Shown: one piece after another, positions 46,431 through 57,500 of the stretch
Layout: the number at the start of each line of letters is the position of its first letter
Position numbering within the stretch: position 1 is the stretch's first letter
From: Xanthomonas sp. DAR 35659
GTDB taxonomy: Bacteria; Pseudomonadota; Gammaproteobacteria; Xanthomonadales; Xanthomonadaceae
Reading direction: 5' to 3'
NCBI RefSeq assembly: GCF_041242975.1
Contig: NZ_CP162488.1
Coordinates: forward strand, 3,772,001 to 3,836,000
Length of the DNA: 64,000 nucleotides
Position numbers and translations under genes: made by a program
Notes under the pieces: generated by a model
Told to the model about the DNA's origin: nothing
Seen by the model: only the letters and a program-made list of their open reading frames with translations
Databases searched by the model: none

Positions 46431-47135
46431 TCACCCCGGGGAATCCGTATCGCGTCGATCCAACTCGAAGCTCACCACCGTCACGCACTTCGGCGATTCC
46501 CGGCGATCGGGAGTCACGGCAATGAACAGGCTCAGGGAAGGCCCCGCCGCCTTGTCGAACGAGATCCGCTGATCGTCGCCGAAGGTGGGCACGTAGACGC
46601 GAAAGCCTCTGGCTTCCAGCGGCGCCCTGATCGCGTCGTAGGCCAGGCATGCGTCCGGGGTCAGGGTCAACTCGACGATGTGGCCCGGATTGTTGGGAGA
46701 CAGCTTCCAGACCGCCCAGGAGTAGCGGCCAGTGCCGACGCGCCCGCTGACGCCTCTCCGCTCCTGCTTGGCGTCCGGTGGCAGCGGCATGCCCAGCACC
46801 TGCTCCACCTTGCGCGGCTCGGAATCGCGATAGGTGCGGATGGCCCTGGCCATCGCGTCGACTTGCTGCAACAACTGACTGACGCCGAGTTCCGGACCCG
46901 GCGGAAGTTCGGAGTAACCATTCCACGTCGCAAGTGAAAGAAGCAAAGGCGTGGCCGCATCGACAATCGATTGAGCGATACGATCCTGCTCGCGCTGCAC
47001 ATCGGCGGAGGTCACGCTTTGCGCGGCATCCTGCTGCTGAGCATTCGACGGCGCCGCGCAAGCGGCAAATCCCAAGAACAGCATTGCCGCTGGAAGGGCT
47101 TTGGCGATTGCGGATCCCTGGCTCATGTACCCCAT
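46431..47135 (-). CDS. Putative lipoprotein of unknown function
   Basis: I do not recognise this 234-residue protein. A signal with the lipobox FAAC (Cys26; Cys23 from the alternative ATG 47126) is followed by a helical, charged region (about 40-110) and a beta-rich C-terminal part (about 135-225: WAVWKLSPNNPGHIVELTL, KCVTVVSFELD). Later cysteines (in DACLAY and PKCVTV) could form a disulfide. It is likely periplasmic and lipid-anchored. It is transcribed toward the sigma gene, not obviously with it. Confidence 0.75.
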   Translation of the reverse strand: MGYMSQGSAIAKALPAAMLFLGFAACAAPSNAQQQDAAQSVTSADVQREQDRIAQSIVDAATPLLLSLATWNGYSELPPGPELGVSQLLQQVDAMARAIRTYRDSEPRKVEQVLGMPLPPDAKQERRGVSGRVGTGRYSWAVWKLSPNNPGHIVELTLTPDACLAYDAIRAPLEARGFRVYVPTFGDDQRISFDKAAGPSLSLFIAVTPDRRESPKCVTVVSFELDRRDTDSPG

Positions 47136-47425
47136 GGCCTACACCCGAGTCTCTGGAGCGAGCAGCTTATCTGCAATCTCCAGGCCCGGACCGAAGCAGG
47201 CTGCCGAAGCGCGCGATGCCGGTGCCACCGCGCGCTGCGGGCCTTGCCCGAAACGCTGCCCTCGTCCAGTCGCTGATGTTCCGGCGGCTCGGCCCAACCG
47301 TGGCGCCTAGGCGACGCCGACGCCAGCCTCCGTCGGCAGTCGATCCGCGCGGCGCCTGTAAGTCCGTGAAACCGCGCCACCCCGCCATGCCCCCTAGCGT
47401 GCATGGCGGCCTGGATCGCAAGCCG
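47136..47425. other. Intergenic stretch without a recognised gene
   Basis: It lies between the unknown lipoprotein gene and the end of the fucosidase gene. I see no repeat, RNA or credible open frame in it. Confidence 0.4.
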
Positions 47426-49354
47426 TCAGCGCAAACGCGAGAATGCACCGATCCCGGCGATCGCCAACCGCTCGGCGGGCACCGCCGTTTCGGCGAACGA
47501 CAGCCGCAGGTAGCGGATCTGACGGACATCGGGGAAATTCACACGCTGGGTCGCAAGCGCGTAGGCGATGTTGGACAGTTCGCCGGCGCCGGCCGGCTGC
47601 CAGTGCTGGCCATCCTCGCTGGTTTCGGCGCGATAGCCCTTCGGCGGTGCGGCGCCGTTGAGCACGGCGCGCGACGGCGTGAGGCTGAAGCCGGCCACTT
47701 GTCGCAGCGCGCCGAGATCGATGGTCACCTGCGCGGGATGACCCGGCTTGGGCGCGGGCAGGAGCCAGACCGTGCTGGCATCGTCGTCGAGCAACGTCTC
47801 CGCCCCTGGCGCGCTGGCCTCGACGATGCGCCAGCCCGCGGTGGACACCACATCGGGCGCGTTCGCCGTCGGCCGAGCGACCGGCACGGGCGCCACCGCG
47901 CGAAACAACGCGAACTCGCTGATCGCCGGACACACCGGCGCCTCGAGCACGACCAGGCGCACCTGGCGCGCGGCGACCGGGCGATCCAGCCGCAGGATCC
48001 GCTGCGCGCCGATGCATTGTGCTTCGGCCAAGCGCCGCCACTGCCCATCGACCTGCGCTTCGATCGCGAAGCGGGTGACGCGCACGCCCAGCGGCAGGTA
48101 TTCGCGCAGCCGGATCAGGTCGAAGCTGCGCAGCGCCGGCAGTTCCAGGGTCAGCGTCGGCGTGGTGACGTCGTCCGGCGTGGACCAGTAGCTGTCCGGC
48201 TGGCGGTCGAGCACGCGCGCCGGTTCGAACCCGGCGCCGCGCGACGCGCTGGCGCTGGCCTTGGCGCCCTTGGCCAGATCGATGGCGAAGCTGGCGCGGA
48301 TCGCGTCGCCGAAGCTCTTCAACACCGCGACGTCATGGTCGGCGATGCGACCGCGCCGGTCGGGCGGAAGATTGAGATTCATGTTGGTGCCGCGCGCGAC
48401 GGAGGTGTCGAAGTAGCGCACCAGGTTCTCCGGGCTGCGCACCTTGCCGTCTTCGTCGGCATGGTAGAACCAGCCTGGGCGGATCGAGGTGTTGGTTTCG
48501 GCCGGCCACCACAGCGCCCCGCCGCGCACGCCGGCATTTCCGTTTTCCTGGGTGTAAGGGGCATTGGGCATGGTCGGCCAGCACGGATCGCCGGCCACGC
48601 CATCCTCGTTGCCCACCCAGCGGATGTCGGCGCCGAGCGGATCGAAGGTGCAGGCCAGCGGCTGGTGCTGGTGGACCAGCGCAATCGTCCGCGGCCAGTC
48701 GTAGTAGGCGGGCGCATCGATCTTGCGCGATTCGCGCGCCCCGCCATAGTAGCCGTCGCCGCCATTGGCGCCGTCGAACCAGAACTCGAACAGCTCGCCG
48801 TAGCCCGTGCACAGTTCGACGATCTGCTTGCGGAAATAGTCGAGATAGCTGGGGCGGCCGTACTCGGCGTGGTTGCGATCCCAGGGCGAGAGATAGAGGC
48901 CGAAGGCCAGGCCCGCGCGTCGGCACGCCGCAGCCATTTCGCCGACGATGTCGCCCTTGCCGTTCTTGTAGGGAGAATTGCGAATGCAGTGTTCGGTCAG
49001 GCGCGTCGGCCAGAGACAGAAGCCATCGTGGTGCTTGGCGGTGAAAATGAGTCCTTTCAGGTTGCCGGCCTTGGCCGCGGCGACGATCTGGTCGGCGGAG
49101 AAATCGCTGGGATCGAACGTGCGCGGGTCTTCGTCGCCGTAGCCCCACTCCTTGTCGGTAAAGGTGTTCATCGCAAAATGCACGAACGCGTATTGCTCCC
49201 AGCGGTGCCAGCGCAGCTGTCGCGCGCTCGGCACGGCGCCCCACGGCGCCGGCCCGTTGCCACGCGGCGCGGCCACGAGCCGCGTGGCGGATGCGCCGAA
49301 GCTCGCGGCGACGGCCGCAACACCCGTGGCAAGAAAGGTACGACGATCGATCAT
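47426..49354 (-). CDS. GH29 alpha-L-fucosidase with C-terminal discoidin-like domains
   Basis: Length is 642 residues from ATG 49354 (GGAGG spaced 6). The N-terminus IDRRTFLATG resembles a twin-arginine signal. The GH29 barrel spans about 40-350, with the nucleophile Asp194 in FEFWFDGANGG and the substrate-pocket HFAMNTFTDKEW and KHHDGF. Two beta-sandwich segments follow (about 385-490 and 525-640) of the F5/8 type C class. It should remove terminal fucose from plant or host glycans in the periplasm. It stands alone, divergent from mutS. Confidence 0.92.
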   Translation of the reverse strand: MIDRRTFLATGVAAVAASFGASATRLVAAPRGNGPAPWGAVPSARQLRWHRWEQYAFVHFAMNTFTDKEWGYGDEDPRTFDPSDFSADQIVAAAKAGNLKGLIFTAKHHDGFCLWPTRLTEHCIRNSPYKNGKGDIVGEMAAACRRAGLAFGLYLSPWDRNHAEYGRPSYLDYFRKQIVELCTGYGELFEFWFDGANGGDGYYGGARESRKIDAPAYYDWPRTIALVHQHQPLACTFDPLGADIRWVGNEDGVAGDPCWPTMPNAPYTQENGNAGVRGGALWWPAETNTSIRPGWFYHADEDGKVRSPENLVRYFDTSVARGTNMNLNLPPDRRGRIADHDVAVLKSFGDAIRASFAIDLAKGAKASASASRGAGFEPARVLDRQPDSYWSTPDDVTTPTLTLELPALRSFDLIRLREYLPLGVRVTRFAIEAQVDGQWRRLAEAQCIGAQRILRLDRPVAARQVRLVVLEAPVCPAISEFALFRAVAPVPVARPTANAPDVVSTAGWRIVEASAPGAETLLDDDASTVWLLPAPKPGHPAQVTIDLGALRQVAGFSLTPSRAVLNGAAPPKGYRAETSEDGQHWQPAGAGELSNIAYALATQRVNFPDVRQIRYLRLSFAETAVPAERLAIAGIGAFSRLR

Positions 49355-49791
49355 TGGCGCCTCCGACTCTGCACGAGCTCGGATCTTAGCTTTTCCGACG
49401 GCGGAACAGCCCTGCTCCGAAGCACGGTCGCTCAAGGCGGAACCTCACACGTGTGCCGTTCCTTCGCGGCATGCTTGGAATGCGCTGCGCACTGTCGCCT
49501 CTCCCCGTTTCCGCGGACACTTTCCGCTGACGCCAGACGACTCGACTGCACTTGGTGCGGGCTCGGCATTGCACGTTCCGCGCACAGATCGGACATTCCT
49601 GGTCTCGCCGATGACCGCTCCGCGGATGCTCGTGGAAACGCGGCGACACCTGGAGTTCTGCAGCGGATCGACAGGTGCGCGGCGGGGCGCGGCTCCATGG
49701 CGGGCGCCGCGCCACCCTGTCATTTGCTGGCCGCCCCCGTCCATACTTGCCCACTGCGCGCTCTTCCGAATTTTCTAACTCTTTGAATCAG
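49355..49791. other. Divergent intergenic region between fucosidase gene and mutS
   Basis: This 437-base stretch holds no recognised gene or repeat. It must contain the promoters of both flanking genes, but no strong consensus was seen. Confidence 0.4.
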
Positions 49792-52404
49792 ATGCAAAAC
49801 CGAGAAAAATCCCAAGCCCCGGGCGGCGCGGTGGAGCACACCCCGCTGATGAAGCAGTTCTTCGCCGCCAAGTCCGAGTACCCGGACCTGCTGCTGTTCT
49901 TCCGCATGGGCGATTTCTACGAGCTGTTCTACGACGACGCGCGCAAGGCCGCGCGGCTACTGGACATCACCCTTACCCAGCGCGGCAGTTCCGGCGGCGC
50001 GCCGATCCCGATGGCCGGGGTGCCGGTGCATGCCTACGAAGGCTATCTGGCGCGGCTGGTGGCGCTGGGCGAGTCGGTGGCGATCTGCGAGCAGATCGGC
50101 GATCCGGCGCTGGCCAAGGGCCTGGTCGAGCGCAAGGTGGTGCGCATCGTCACCCCCGGCACGGTCACCGACGAGGCCTTGCTGGACGAGCGCCGCGACA
50201 CCCTGCTGATGGCGATCGCGCGCAACAAGCACGGCTACGGCCTGGCCTGGGCCGACCTGGCCGGCGGCCGCTTCCTGGTCAACGAGGTGGACAGCGAGGA
50301 TGCGCTGGAAGCGGAACTGGCGCGGCTGGAGCCGGCCGAACTGCTGGTGCCCGACGAGGACCAGTGGCCGGAATTCCTGCGCGAGCGCCGCGGCGTGCGC
50401 CGCCGGCCGCCGTGGCTGTTCGACGCCGACAGCGGCCGCCGCCAGTTGCTGGCGTTCTTCCAACTGCACGATCTGACCGGCTTCGGCATCGACGACAAGC
50501 CGCGCGCCACCGCCGCCGCCGGCGCCCTGCTCGGCTACGTGGAGGAAACCCAGAAGCAGCGCCTGCCGCACCTGACCGCGATCGCGATGGAGACCGCCGG
50601 CGAGGCGATCGCGATGAACGCGGCCACACGCCGCCATCTTGAATTGGATACGCGCGTCGACGGCGACACCCGCAACACGCTGCTCGGCGTGCTCGACAGC
50701 ACGGTGACGCCGATGGGCGGGCGCCTGCTGCGGCGCTGGCTGCACCGTCCGCTGCGCCTGCGCGAGGTGCTGGTGCAGCGTCACCACGCGGTCGGCACGC
50801 TGATCGACCGCGGCGCCGACGCCGACCTGCGCGAGGCGTTCCGCGCACTCGGCGACGTCGAACGCATCCTCACGCGCGTCGCGCTGCGTTCGGCGCGTCC
50901 GCGCGACTTCTCCACCCTGCGCGACGGCCTGGGCCTGCTGCCGAAGGTGCGCGCGATCCTGGCGCCGCTGGATTCGCCGCGGCTGGCGGCGCTGGCCGCC
51001 GAACTGGGCCAGCACGACGAGATCGCGCACCTGCTGGCCTCGGCGATCGCCGAGCAGCCGCCGCTCAAGCTCAGCGACGGCGGCGTGATCGCCGCCGACT
51101 ACGACGCCGAGCTGGACGAACTGCGCCGGCTCAGCACCCATGCCGACCAGTTCCTGATCGACCTGGAGGCGCGCGAGCGCGCCAGCAGCGGCATCGCCAC
51201 GCTGAAGGTCGGCTACAACCGCGTGCACGGCTACTACATCGAGATCAGCAAGGGCCAGGCCGACAAGGCGCCGGTGCACTACAGCCGCCGCCAGACCCTG
51301 ACCAACGCCGAGCGCTACATCACAGAGGAACTGAAGAACTTCGAGGACAAGGTGCTGTCGGCGCGCGAGCGCGCGCTGTCGCGCGAGAAGCTGCTCTACG
51401 AAGGGCTGCTGGACACGCTCGGCGAGCGCCTGGAGCCGCTCAAGCGCGCCGCCGCCGCGCTCAGCGAACTGGACGTGCTGGCCGGCTTCGCCGAACGCGC
51501 GCAGGCGCTGGACTGGACCCAGCCGGAGCTGGAAACCGGCGCCTGCCTGCGCATCGAACGCGGCCGCCACCCGGTGGTGGAAGCGGTGCGCGAGCAACCG
51601 TTCGAACCCAACGACCTGGACCTGCACCCGGATCGACGCATGCTGGTGATCACCGGCCCGAACATGGGCGGCAAATCGACCTACATGCGCCAGAACGCGC
51701 TGATCGTGCTGCTCGCGCACATCGGCAGCTACGTGCCGGCGCGGCGCGCGGTGATCGGCCCGATCGACCGCATCCTCACCCGCATCGGCGCCGGCGACGA
51801 CCTGGCGCGCGGCCAGTCGACCTTCATGGTCGAAATGGCCGAGACCAGCTACATCCTGCACCACGCCACCGCGCAATCGCTGGTGCTGATGGACGAGATC
51901 GGCCGCGGCACCTCCACCTACGACGGCCTGGCCCTGGCCGACGCGGTGGCGCGCCATCTCGCCCACCACAACCGCTGCTACACGCTGTTCGCCACGCACT
52001 ATTTCGAGCTGACCGCATTGGCCGACGAATCGGTCGAAGGCGGCCCCAGCGGCATCGCCAACGTGCACCTGGACGCGGTCGAGCACGGCGACAAACTGGT
52101 GTTCATGCATGCGGTCAAGGACGGCCCGGCCAACCGCAGCTTCGGCCTGCAGGTGGCGGCGCTGGCCGGCCTGCCCAAGGCCACGGTGGCGCAGGCGCGG
52201 CGGCGCCTGGCGGAACTGGAGCAACGCGGCGGCGAAAGCCACGCCTCGCAGATGGCGCCGCAGGCGCTGGACGCGCCGCAACAGTTCGGCCTATTCGCGG
52301 CCGCGTCCTCTGCCGCGCAGGACGCGCTGGCCGCCCTGGATCCGGACGAACTCACGCCCAAGCAGGCGCTGGAGGCGCTGTACCGGCTGAAGTCGCTGCT
52401 GTAG
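49792..52404 (+). CDS. mutS: DNA mismatch recognition protein MutS
   Basis: Length is 870 residues from ATG 49792; the frame opens 39 codons earlier but without family similarity. The mismatch-reading motif is Phe42-Tyr-Glu44 in GDFYELF. The ATPase has GPNMGGKST (Lys628), then [12 protein letters not shown] and [11 protein letters not shown]. It starts methyl-directed mismatch repair with MutL. No clear Shine-Dalgarno precedes the ATG. It is followed by structured repeats at a convergent junction. Confidence 0.96.
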   Translation: MQNREKSQAPGGAVEHTPLMKQFFAAKSEYPDLLLFFRMGDFYELFYDDARKAARLLDITLTQRGSSGGAPIPMAGVPVHAYEGYLARLVALGESVAICEQIGDPALAKGLVERKVVRIVTPGTVTDEALLDERRDTLLMAIARNKHGYGLAWADLAGGRFLVNEVDSEDALEAELARLEPAELLVPDEDQWPEFLRERRGVRRRPPWLFDADSGRRQLLAFFQLHDLTGFGIDDKPRATAAAGALLGYVEETQKQRLPHLTAIAMETAGEAIAMNAATRRHLELDTRVDGDTRNTLLGVLDSTVTPMGGRLLRRWLHRPLRLREVLVQRHHAVGTLIDRGADADLREAFRALGDVERILTRVALRSARPRDFSTLRDGLGLLPKVRAILAPLDSPRLAALAAELGQHDEIAHLLASAIAEQPPLKLSDGGVIAADYDAELDELRRLSTHADQFLIDLEARERASSGIATLKVGYNRVHGYYIEISKGQADKAPVHYSRRQTLTNAERYITEELKNFEDKVLSARERALSREKLLYEGLLDTLGERLEPLKRAAAALSELDVLAGFAERAQALDWTQPELETGACLRIERGRHPVVEAVREQPFEPNDLDLHPDRRMLVITGPNMGGKSTYMRQNALIVLLAHIGSYVPARRAVIGPIDRILTRIGAGDDLARGQSTFMVEMAETSYILHHATAQSLVLMDEIGRGTSTYDGLALADAVARHLAHHNRCYTLFATHYFELTALADESVEGGPSGIANVHLDAVEHGDKLVFMHAVKDGPANRSFGLQVAALAGLPKATVAQARRRLAELEQRGGESHASQMAPQALDAPQQFGLFAAASSAAQDALAALDPDELTPKQALEALYRLKSLL

Positions 52405-52430
52405 CACGGCCTGCGGCCTCAGGCCCTAAG

Positions 52431-52766
52431 CCCCTCTCCCACCGGGAGAGGGGTTGGGGTGAGGGTCCGGCGCGAAAGCGACTCGCGGAGTGTGGACGCA
52501 CGAGGCTTCGCCCGTACCCTCATCCGCCCCTGCGGGGCACCTTCTCCCGAGGGGAGAAGGAAGAGCGTTAGCCCCTCTCCCCCCGGGAGAGGGGTTGGGG
52601 TGAGGGTCCGGCGCGAAAGCGACTCGCGGAGGTTGGGTGCACGAGGCTGCGCCCGTACCCTCATCCGCCCCTGCGGGGCACCTTCCCCCGAAAAGGGGGC
52701 CATGGTCCCGATGGGAGAAGGAACAGCCTTAGCCCCTCTCCCACCGGGAGAGGGATTGGGGTGAGT
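52431..52766. repeat. Array of the ~142-bp structured repeat (two copies plus a partial third)
   Basis: Copies begin at 52431, 52572 and 52733 (periods 141 and 161). The second contains an extra segment near 52690-52720. The third stops after GGGGTGAG. The sequence and nested hairpins match the array at 7576-8134. It lies at the convergent mutS/GST junction. Confidence 0.9.
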
Positions 52767-52799
52767 AATAGTCGGCGCAACAAACGCCTCCTGGATTCG

Positions 52800-53456
52800 C
52801 TAGGCGGCAGCCGGCGCCACACTCACCGGCATATCCGGATTCGGATGCGCAGCAACCAGCGCATCGTCCAGCGCCTTTGCCCGCACTGCAGCGGGGCGCG
52901 CGCCATGGTGCTGGACGAAGGCGATGAACGCCGGACGCGGCTCCAGCACGCCGATGCGCAGGTAGAAGCCGAGCACCCCGGTCGCATACAGGTCGGCCGC
53001 GCTGAAGCGATCGCCGGCCAGATGCGCGCGTCCGGCGATCGCCTGCTCCAGCGTGCGCAACAGGTCGGCCTCGTTGCCGTAGCCGGCACTGCGCGCCGGT
53101 GCCAGCGCCCCGGCTTCCTTGGCGGTGAGCAAGGCCTCGAACGGACCAGCCAGGAACGCCAGCCAGCGATAATAGTCGGCCCGTGCCGGCGAGCCCGACG
53201 GCGGCGCCAATTGCCGCTCCGGCACCAGATCGGCCAGGTAGGCGCAGATGGCCACGTTCTCGGTGACCACGGCGCTGCCGTGGGTCACCGCCGGCACCTT
53301 GCCCATCGGGTTGATCGCCAGGTACTCCGGCGTCTTCATGGTGGTGCCGTAATCGAGGATGACGTCCTCGTAGGGCAGGCCGGTTTCCTCCAGCATCCAG
53401 CGGGCCAGGCGGCCGCGCGACAGGGGGTGGGTGTAGAGCACGATCTTGGTGGACAT
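52800..53456 (-). CDS. Glutathione S-transferase family protein
   Basis: The 218-residue protein has the thioredoxin-like N-terminal domain with a likely catalytic Ser in THPLSRGRLARWML, the cis-Pro and glutathione-site motifs MGKVPAVTHG and VTENVAICAYLAD, and an all-helical C-terminal domain. The substrate is unknown. It follows the WYL-regulator gene by 57 bases on the same strand and is probably its target or co-transcribed partner. Confidence 0.9.
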   Translation of the reverse strand: MSTKIVLYTHPLSRGRLARWMLEETGLPYEDVILDYGTTMKTPEYLAINPMGKVPAVTHGSAVVTENVAICAYLADLVPERQLAPPSGSPARADYYRWLAFLAGPFEALLTAKEAGALAPARSAGYGNEADLLRTLEQAIAGRAHLAGDRFSAADLYATGVLGFYLRIGVLEPRPAFIAFVQHHGARPAAVRAKALDDALVAAHPNPDMPVSVAPAAA

Positions 53457-53513
53457 GGCGGACTTCCGTGGTGAACAGCCTGCAGTCTGGCCGTGCCCTG
53501 CTGACAGCCGCTG

Positions 53514-54209
53514 TCAGGAGTCGCCGGCGTAGCCGGTCGCGGCGCGCCAGCGCTTGATCAGCAGATGCCGACGCGAGGGATAGCGCTCGCCGGCGTCGCC
53601 CAGCGCCAGCACCCGGTCGGCGCGGAAATGGCGAAAATCGCCGCGCAGTTCGCACCACGCCGCGATCATTCCGTAGCCGCCGAGGAAGGCCATGGCGAAC
53701 GGCCAGATCCGCCGTTGCGACGCTACGCCGTCGGCGTCGGCATAGTCCATGTGCAGCACGTGTTCCAGGCGGATGCCGCGACGCAGGACCGGTAGCCACG
53801 GCGCCGGCGGTTGCGCGGGCGTGGCCGCCGGCACCATCAGCCCGCTGGTCTCCAGCGCCAGCCGCAACGGCGCCGGGAGCGTCGCTCCGATCCGGGCGAT
53901 CGCCCGCTGCGCCGCCTGCGCCAGTTCCGGATCGGCCTGGCGCGCCACCCAGCGCGCGCCCAGGGTCAGCGCCTCCAGTTCGTCCTCGCTGAAATTCAGT
54001 TCGGGCAGCAGGAAGCCGGGGCGCAGCACATAGCCGATGCCGGGGTCGCCGAGGATGTCGGCGCCCTGCGCGCGCAGGGTCGCGATGTCGCGGTACAGCG
54101 TGCGCAGGCTGACGCCCAGCGCGCTGGCGAGGTGGGCGCCGGCCACCGGGCGGCGGCGCCCGCGCAATGCGTCCAGCAGGTGCAGCAGGCGGGTGGCGCG
54201 AATGGTCAT
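53514..54209 (-). CDS. YafY/WYL-family transcriptional regulator
   Basis: Length is 231 residues from ATG 54209; the frame extends upstream without similarity. The DeoR-like winged helix is at the start (LLHLLDALRGRRR, LGVSLRTLYRDI). A WYL-type effector domain follows (about 75-231), with IWPFAMAFLGGYGMIAAWCE corresponding to the WYL core. Such proteins sense small ligands or nucleic acids. The adjacent GST gene on the same strand suggests electrophile or oxidative control. Confidence 0.88.
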   Translation of the reverse strand: MTIRATRLLHLLDALRGRRRPVAGAHLASALGVSLRTLYRDIATLRAQGADILGDPGIGYVLRPGFLLPELNFSEDELEALTLGARWVARQADPELAQAAQRAIARIGATLPAPLRLALETSGLMVPAATPAQPPAPWLPVLRRGIRLEHVLHMDYADADGVASQRRIWPFAMAFLGGYGMIAAWCELRGDFRHFRADRVLALGDAGERYPSRRHLLIKRWRAATGYAGDS

Positions 54210-54571
54210 CGCGACAGGATAGTGGGCTTTGCCGCGAACTGACCGACCACTGCGGCATCGCCGCGCCCGCGGCACGGCGGGCGGTCCGCGATCCGGTCCA
54301 CGGTGCCGCAGCGGCAAGAATCGATGCGCGCGGTAGCCCGCCCGAAACCCGCGCACCTATACTCGCCGCAGCGCCCGCAGGCCGGCGGTCGCGATCGGAC
54401 CAGCGCGCGCACGCGCCCAAGCACAAGGAAGCAGCAACGCCCATGTCCACTCGCCAGTACGCCACGGCGCCCACACCGACGCCGCACGCGGCCGTCGCCA
54501 CCGGCATCGATACCGCCGCCCCCGGACGCGGCATCCGTTCCCATCGCATCGGCAGGCACTGAGGAGCCCGC
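54210..54571. other. Upstream region of the Clp-like fusion gene
   Basis: It contains a possible -10 TATACT (54358-54363), without a good -35, and a small open frame (54443-54562) listed separately. Confidence 0.4.
54443..54562 (+). CDS. Possible 39-residue upstream peptide coupled to the Clp-like fusion
   Basis: The frame starts at ATG 54443 with AAGGAA about 12 bases before it. It encodes a Thr/Pro/Ala-rich peptide (start MSTRQYATAPTP, end SHRIGRH) with no known motif. Its TGA is part of TGAGGAG, and GAGGAG is the Shine-Dalgarno of the next gene (GTG 54572). That placement would couple the two. It may be a leader peptide, a true small protein, or chance in GC-rich DNA. Confidence 0.35.
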   Translation: MSTRQYATAPTPTPHAAVATGIDTAAPGRGIRSHRIGRH

Positions 54572-57500
54572 GTGGAGATCTACCTGTTCGTCTGCGGCGT
54601 CATCGTCGGCGCCTTGATGCTGCATGTGTTCAAGCGCGGCGGCACGGCCGAATCGCGCCCGTCGCAGCCGGTTTCGGAACCGCAAGCGCCGCCCGTCCCC
54701 GAACCGCCGCCGCGCGACACGCCGGCCGAGCACGTGCAGCAGTTGCGCCAGCAGGTGGAAGCGCTGGACGAACAGATCCAGAGTCCGCCCGACCTGCTGC
54801 GGATCCCGCAATTCGCGCAAGGCGTGACCCTGCTGGCCAGCCAGGAGTTCTCCGACCAGGCGGTCCTCGATGCGCTCGCCAGCCCCGGCTACGTGCTGCC
54901 ATCGATGGCAGCGGTGGCCTTGCCGCAGCGGCGCCGTACCGACCCGGAAGCGGTGCTGGAATTGCTGCCGCACCTGGGCTCGTATCCGCTCAACTTCGTG
55001 CTCGACTACCTGCAGACGCTGCCCGATGCCGATCACCTGCACGTCGTGCTGCGCCAGGCGCGGGACTGGTGGTGGGGGTTCGTGCCGTTCCGGCAGCGTC
55101 TGCGCGGCTATCTGCACTGGGCGGCGGGCAAGGCGGCAGCGGCGGCGGACCGCGCGGTGGACTTCGACGGCCTGGACGACGAGGCGCTGGGCAAGCTGAC
55201 CGAGACCCTGGGCCAGTTCAAGGAGCCGGTGCTGGAGCCGTTTCTGCAGCGCGTGCACGACGCGCGCGCGCAGCGCCGCGAGCAACGCGTGCTGGGCGGC
55301 TTCGGCCGAGTGGTGACCGCGCTGCCATCGCGCCTGCGCCTGCGCCACCCGGCGCTGGACGCGGCCTTGCAGCGCGCCTACGAACAAGTGGCGGCCACGC
55401 CGCCGCAACCGGTGCTGCTGGTCGGCGAACACGGCGTCGGCAAGAGCGTGCTGATCGACCTGCTCAGCGAGCGCCTGCTGGCCGAGGGCTGGCGCGTGTT
55501 CGAGGCGTCGGCGGCGGAGATCCTCGCCGGGCAGAGCTACATCGGCGAACTGGAAGGCCGCATCCGCGAGATGCTGGCCGTGCTGCACCGCGAACGCGCG
55601 CTGTGGCGCGTGCCGGACTTCTACGACCTGCTGCACAAGGGCGCGCATTCGCGCGACCCGCGCGGCATCCTCGACCTGGTGCTGCCGGCGCTGGAGCGCG
55701 GCGAACTGCGCCTGATCGGCGAGATCACCCCGCGCCAGCTGGCGCAGCTGCAGGTGGCGCGGCCGGCCACCCGCTCGCGCTTCGAAGTGGTCGCGCTGGC
55801 GTCCCCCGCCGCCGCCGAACTGGCGCAGATCGGCACGGACTGGGCGCAGGCGCAGCGCGACACGCTGCACGGCGAGGTCATCGACGCGCGCGCCCTGGCC
55901 GAGGCCGAACGCATGGCCGCGCAGTACTTTCCCGAGCAGCACGAACCGGGCCGGTTGCTGCAACTGCTGGACGAGACCCTGCAGGCCGCCACCAGCGGCG
56001 CCGCGCCGCGCCTGCCACTGGACGACGACGCGCTGCTGCAGGCGGTGGCCAGGCGCAGCGGCCTGCCGCTGGAAGTGATCGACGATCGCCAGCGGCTGGA
56101 ACTGGACGCGCTGCGCCGCTTCTTCCGCCAGCGCGTGCTCGGCCAGGACGAGGCGGTGGAAACCCTGCTCGACCGGATCGCCATGCTCAAGGCCGGGCTG
56201 GTCGACAGCCATCGCCCGATCGGCGTATTCCTGTTCGCCGGCCCCACCGGCACCGGCAAGACCGAACTGGCCAAGGCGCTGGGCGAACTGCTGTTCGGCA
56301 CGCCCGAGCGCCTGCTGCGCCTGGACATGAGCGAGTTCCAGGGCGAGGACGCGCTGGCCCGGCTCACCGGCGACGACAGCGACGGCCAGCGCACGCTGAT
56401 CGCGCGGATCCGCGAGCAGCCGTTCTCGGTGGTGCTGCTGGACGAGTTCGAGAAGGCCCACCCGAAGGTCTGGGACCTGTTCCTGCAGGTGTTCGACGAC
56501 GCGCGGCTGAGCGACCGCAACGGCAATACCGCCGACTTCCGCCACAGCATCATCATCCTGACCAGCAACGTCGGCGCCACCCTCGCCCGCGGCGCGGCGC
56601 CCGGCTTCGCCACCGTCGCCGGCGGCTATTCGCGCAGCACGGTGGAGAAGGCGGTGTACGACACCTTCCGCCGCGAGTTCATCAACCGGCTCGACCGGGT
56701 GGTGCTGTTCAACCCGCTGGACCGTGCGCTGATGCGCGAGATCCTGCACAAGGAACTGGACCGCACGCTGACCCGGCGCGGCCTGCGCAACCGCGCCTGG
56801 GCGGTGGAATGGGAGCCGTCGGCGATCGAGTTCCTGCTCGACCGCGGCTTCACCCCGGACCTGGGCGCACGCCCGCTGCGCCGCGCGATCGAACAGCACC
56901 TGCTCGCGCCGCTGGCGCGCAGCATCGTCGAGCAGCGCGCGCCGGAGGGCGACCAGTTCCTGTTCGTGCGCGGCGCCGGCGATCGCCTGGACGTGCGCTT
57001 CATCGCCCCCGATGCTCCCGCGCCGGCAGCGGACGCGGAGCGCGACAGCGACGCCGATCCGGCCGCGTCGACCGACCTGCGCGACATCGTGTACGCGCCC
57101 AGCGCCAGCGATGCGGTCCTGGCGCGCCTGGACGCGGCACTGCATGCGCTGCACGAGACCCATGCCGCGAGCGCGTGGCGGCTGGCGCGGGACGCGGACT
57201 TCGCGCGCATGGGCGAATCCGATTTCTGGTCGCAACCCACGCGCTTCCAGGTGCTGGACCGGATCGAACGCCGCGACCGCATCGAAAGCGCGCTGGACAG
57301 CGCCGTGCGCATGCGCGCGCGGCTGCACGGCGCGCAGCGCGACGGCGAATTCGTCGCGCGCCTGGCGCAATTGCTGTGGCTGCTGCAACTGGCCAGCGCG
57401 ACGCTGCAGGAGCAGCGCGCGCAGGACGCGCTGCTGGACCTGCGCATCGGCGCCAGCGAGCTGCACCGCCATCGCGCCGACGCGCGGCACTGGTGGCAGC

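Noticed and set aside
49957..52281. 774-codon frame antisense to mutS
   Set aside because: It has the same Gln/Arg/His-rich shadow composition. mutS is complete on the plus strand.
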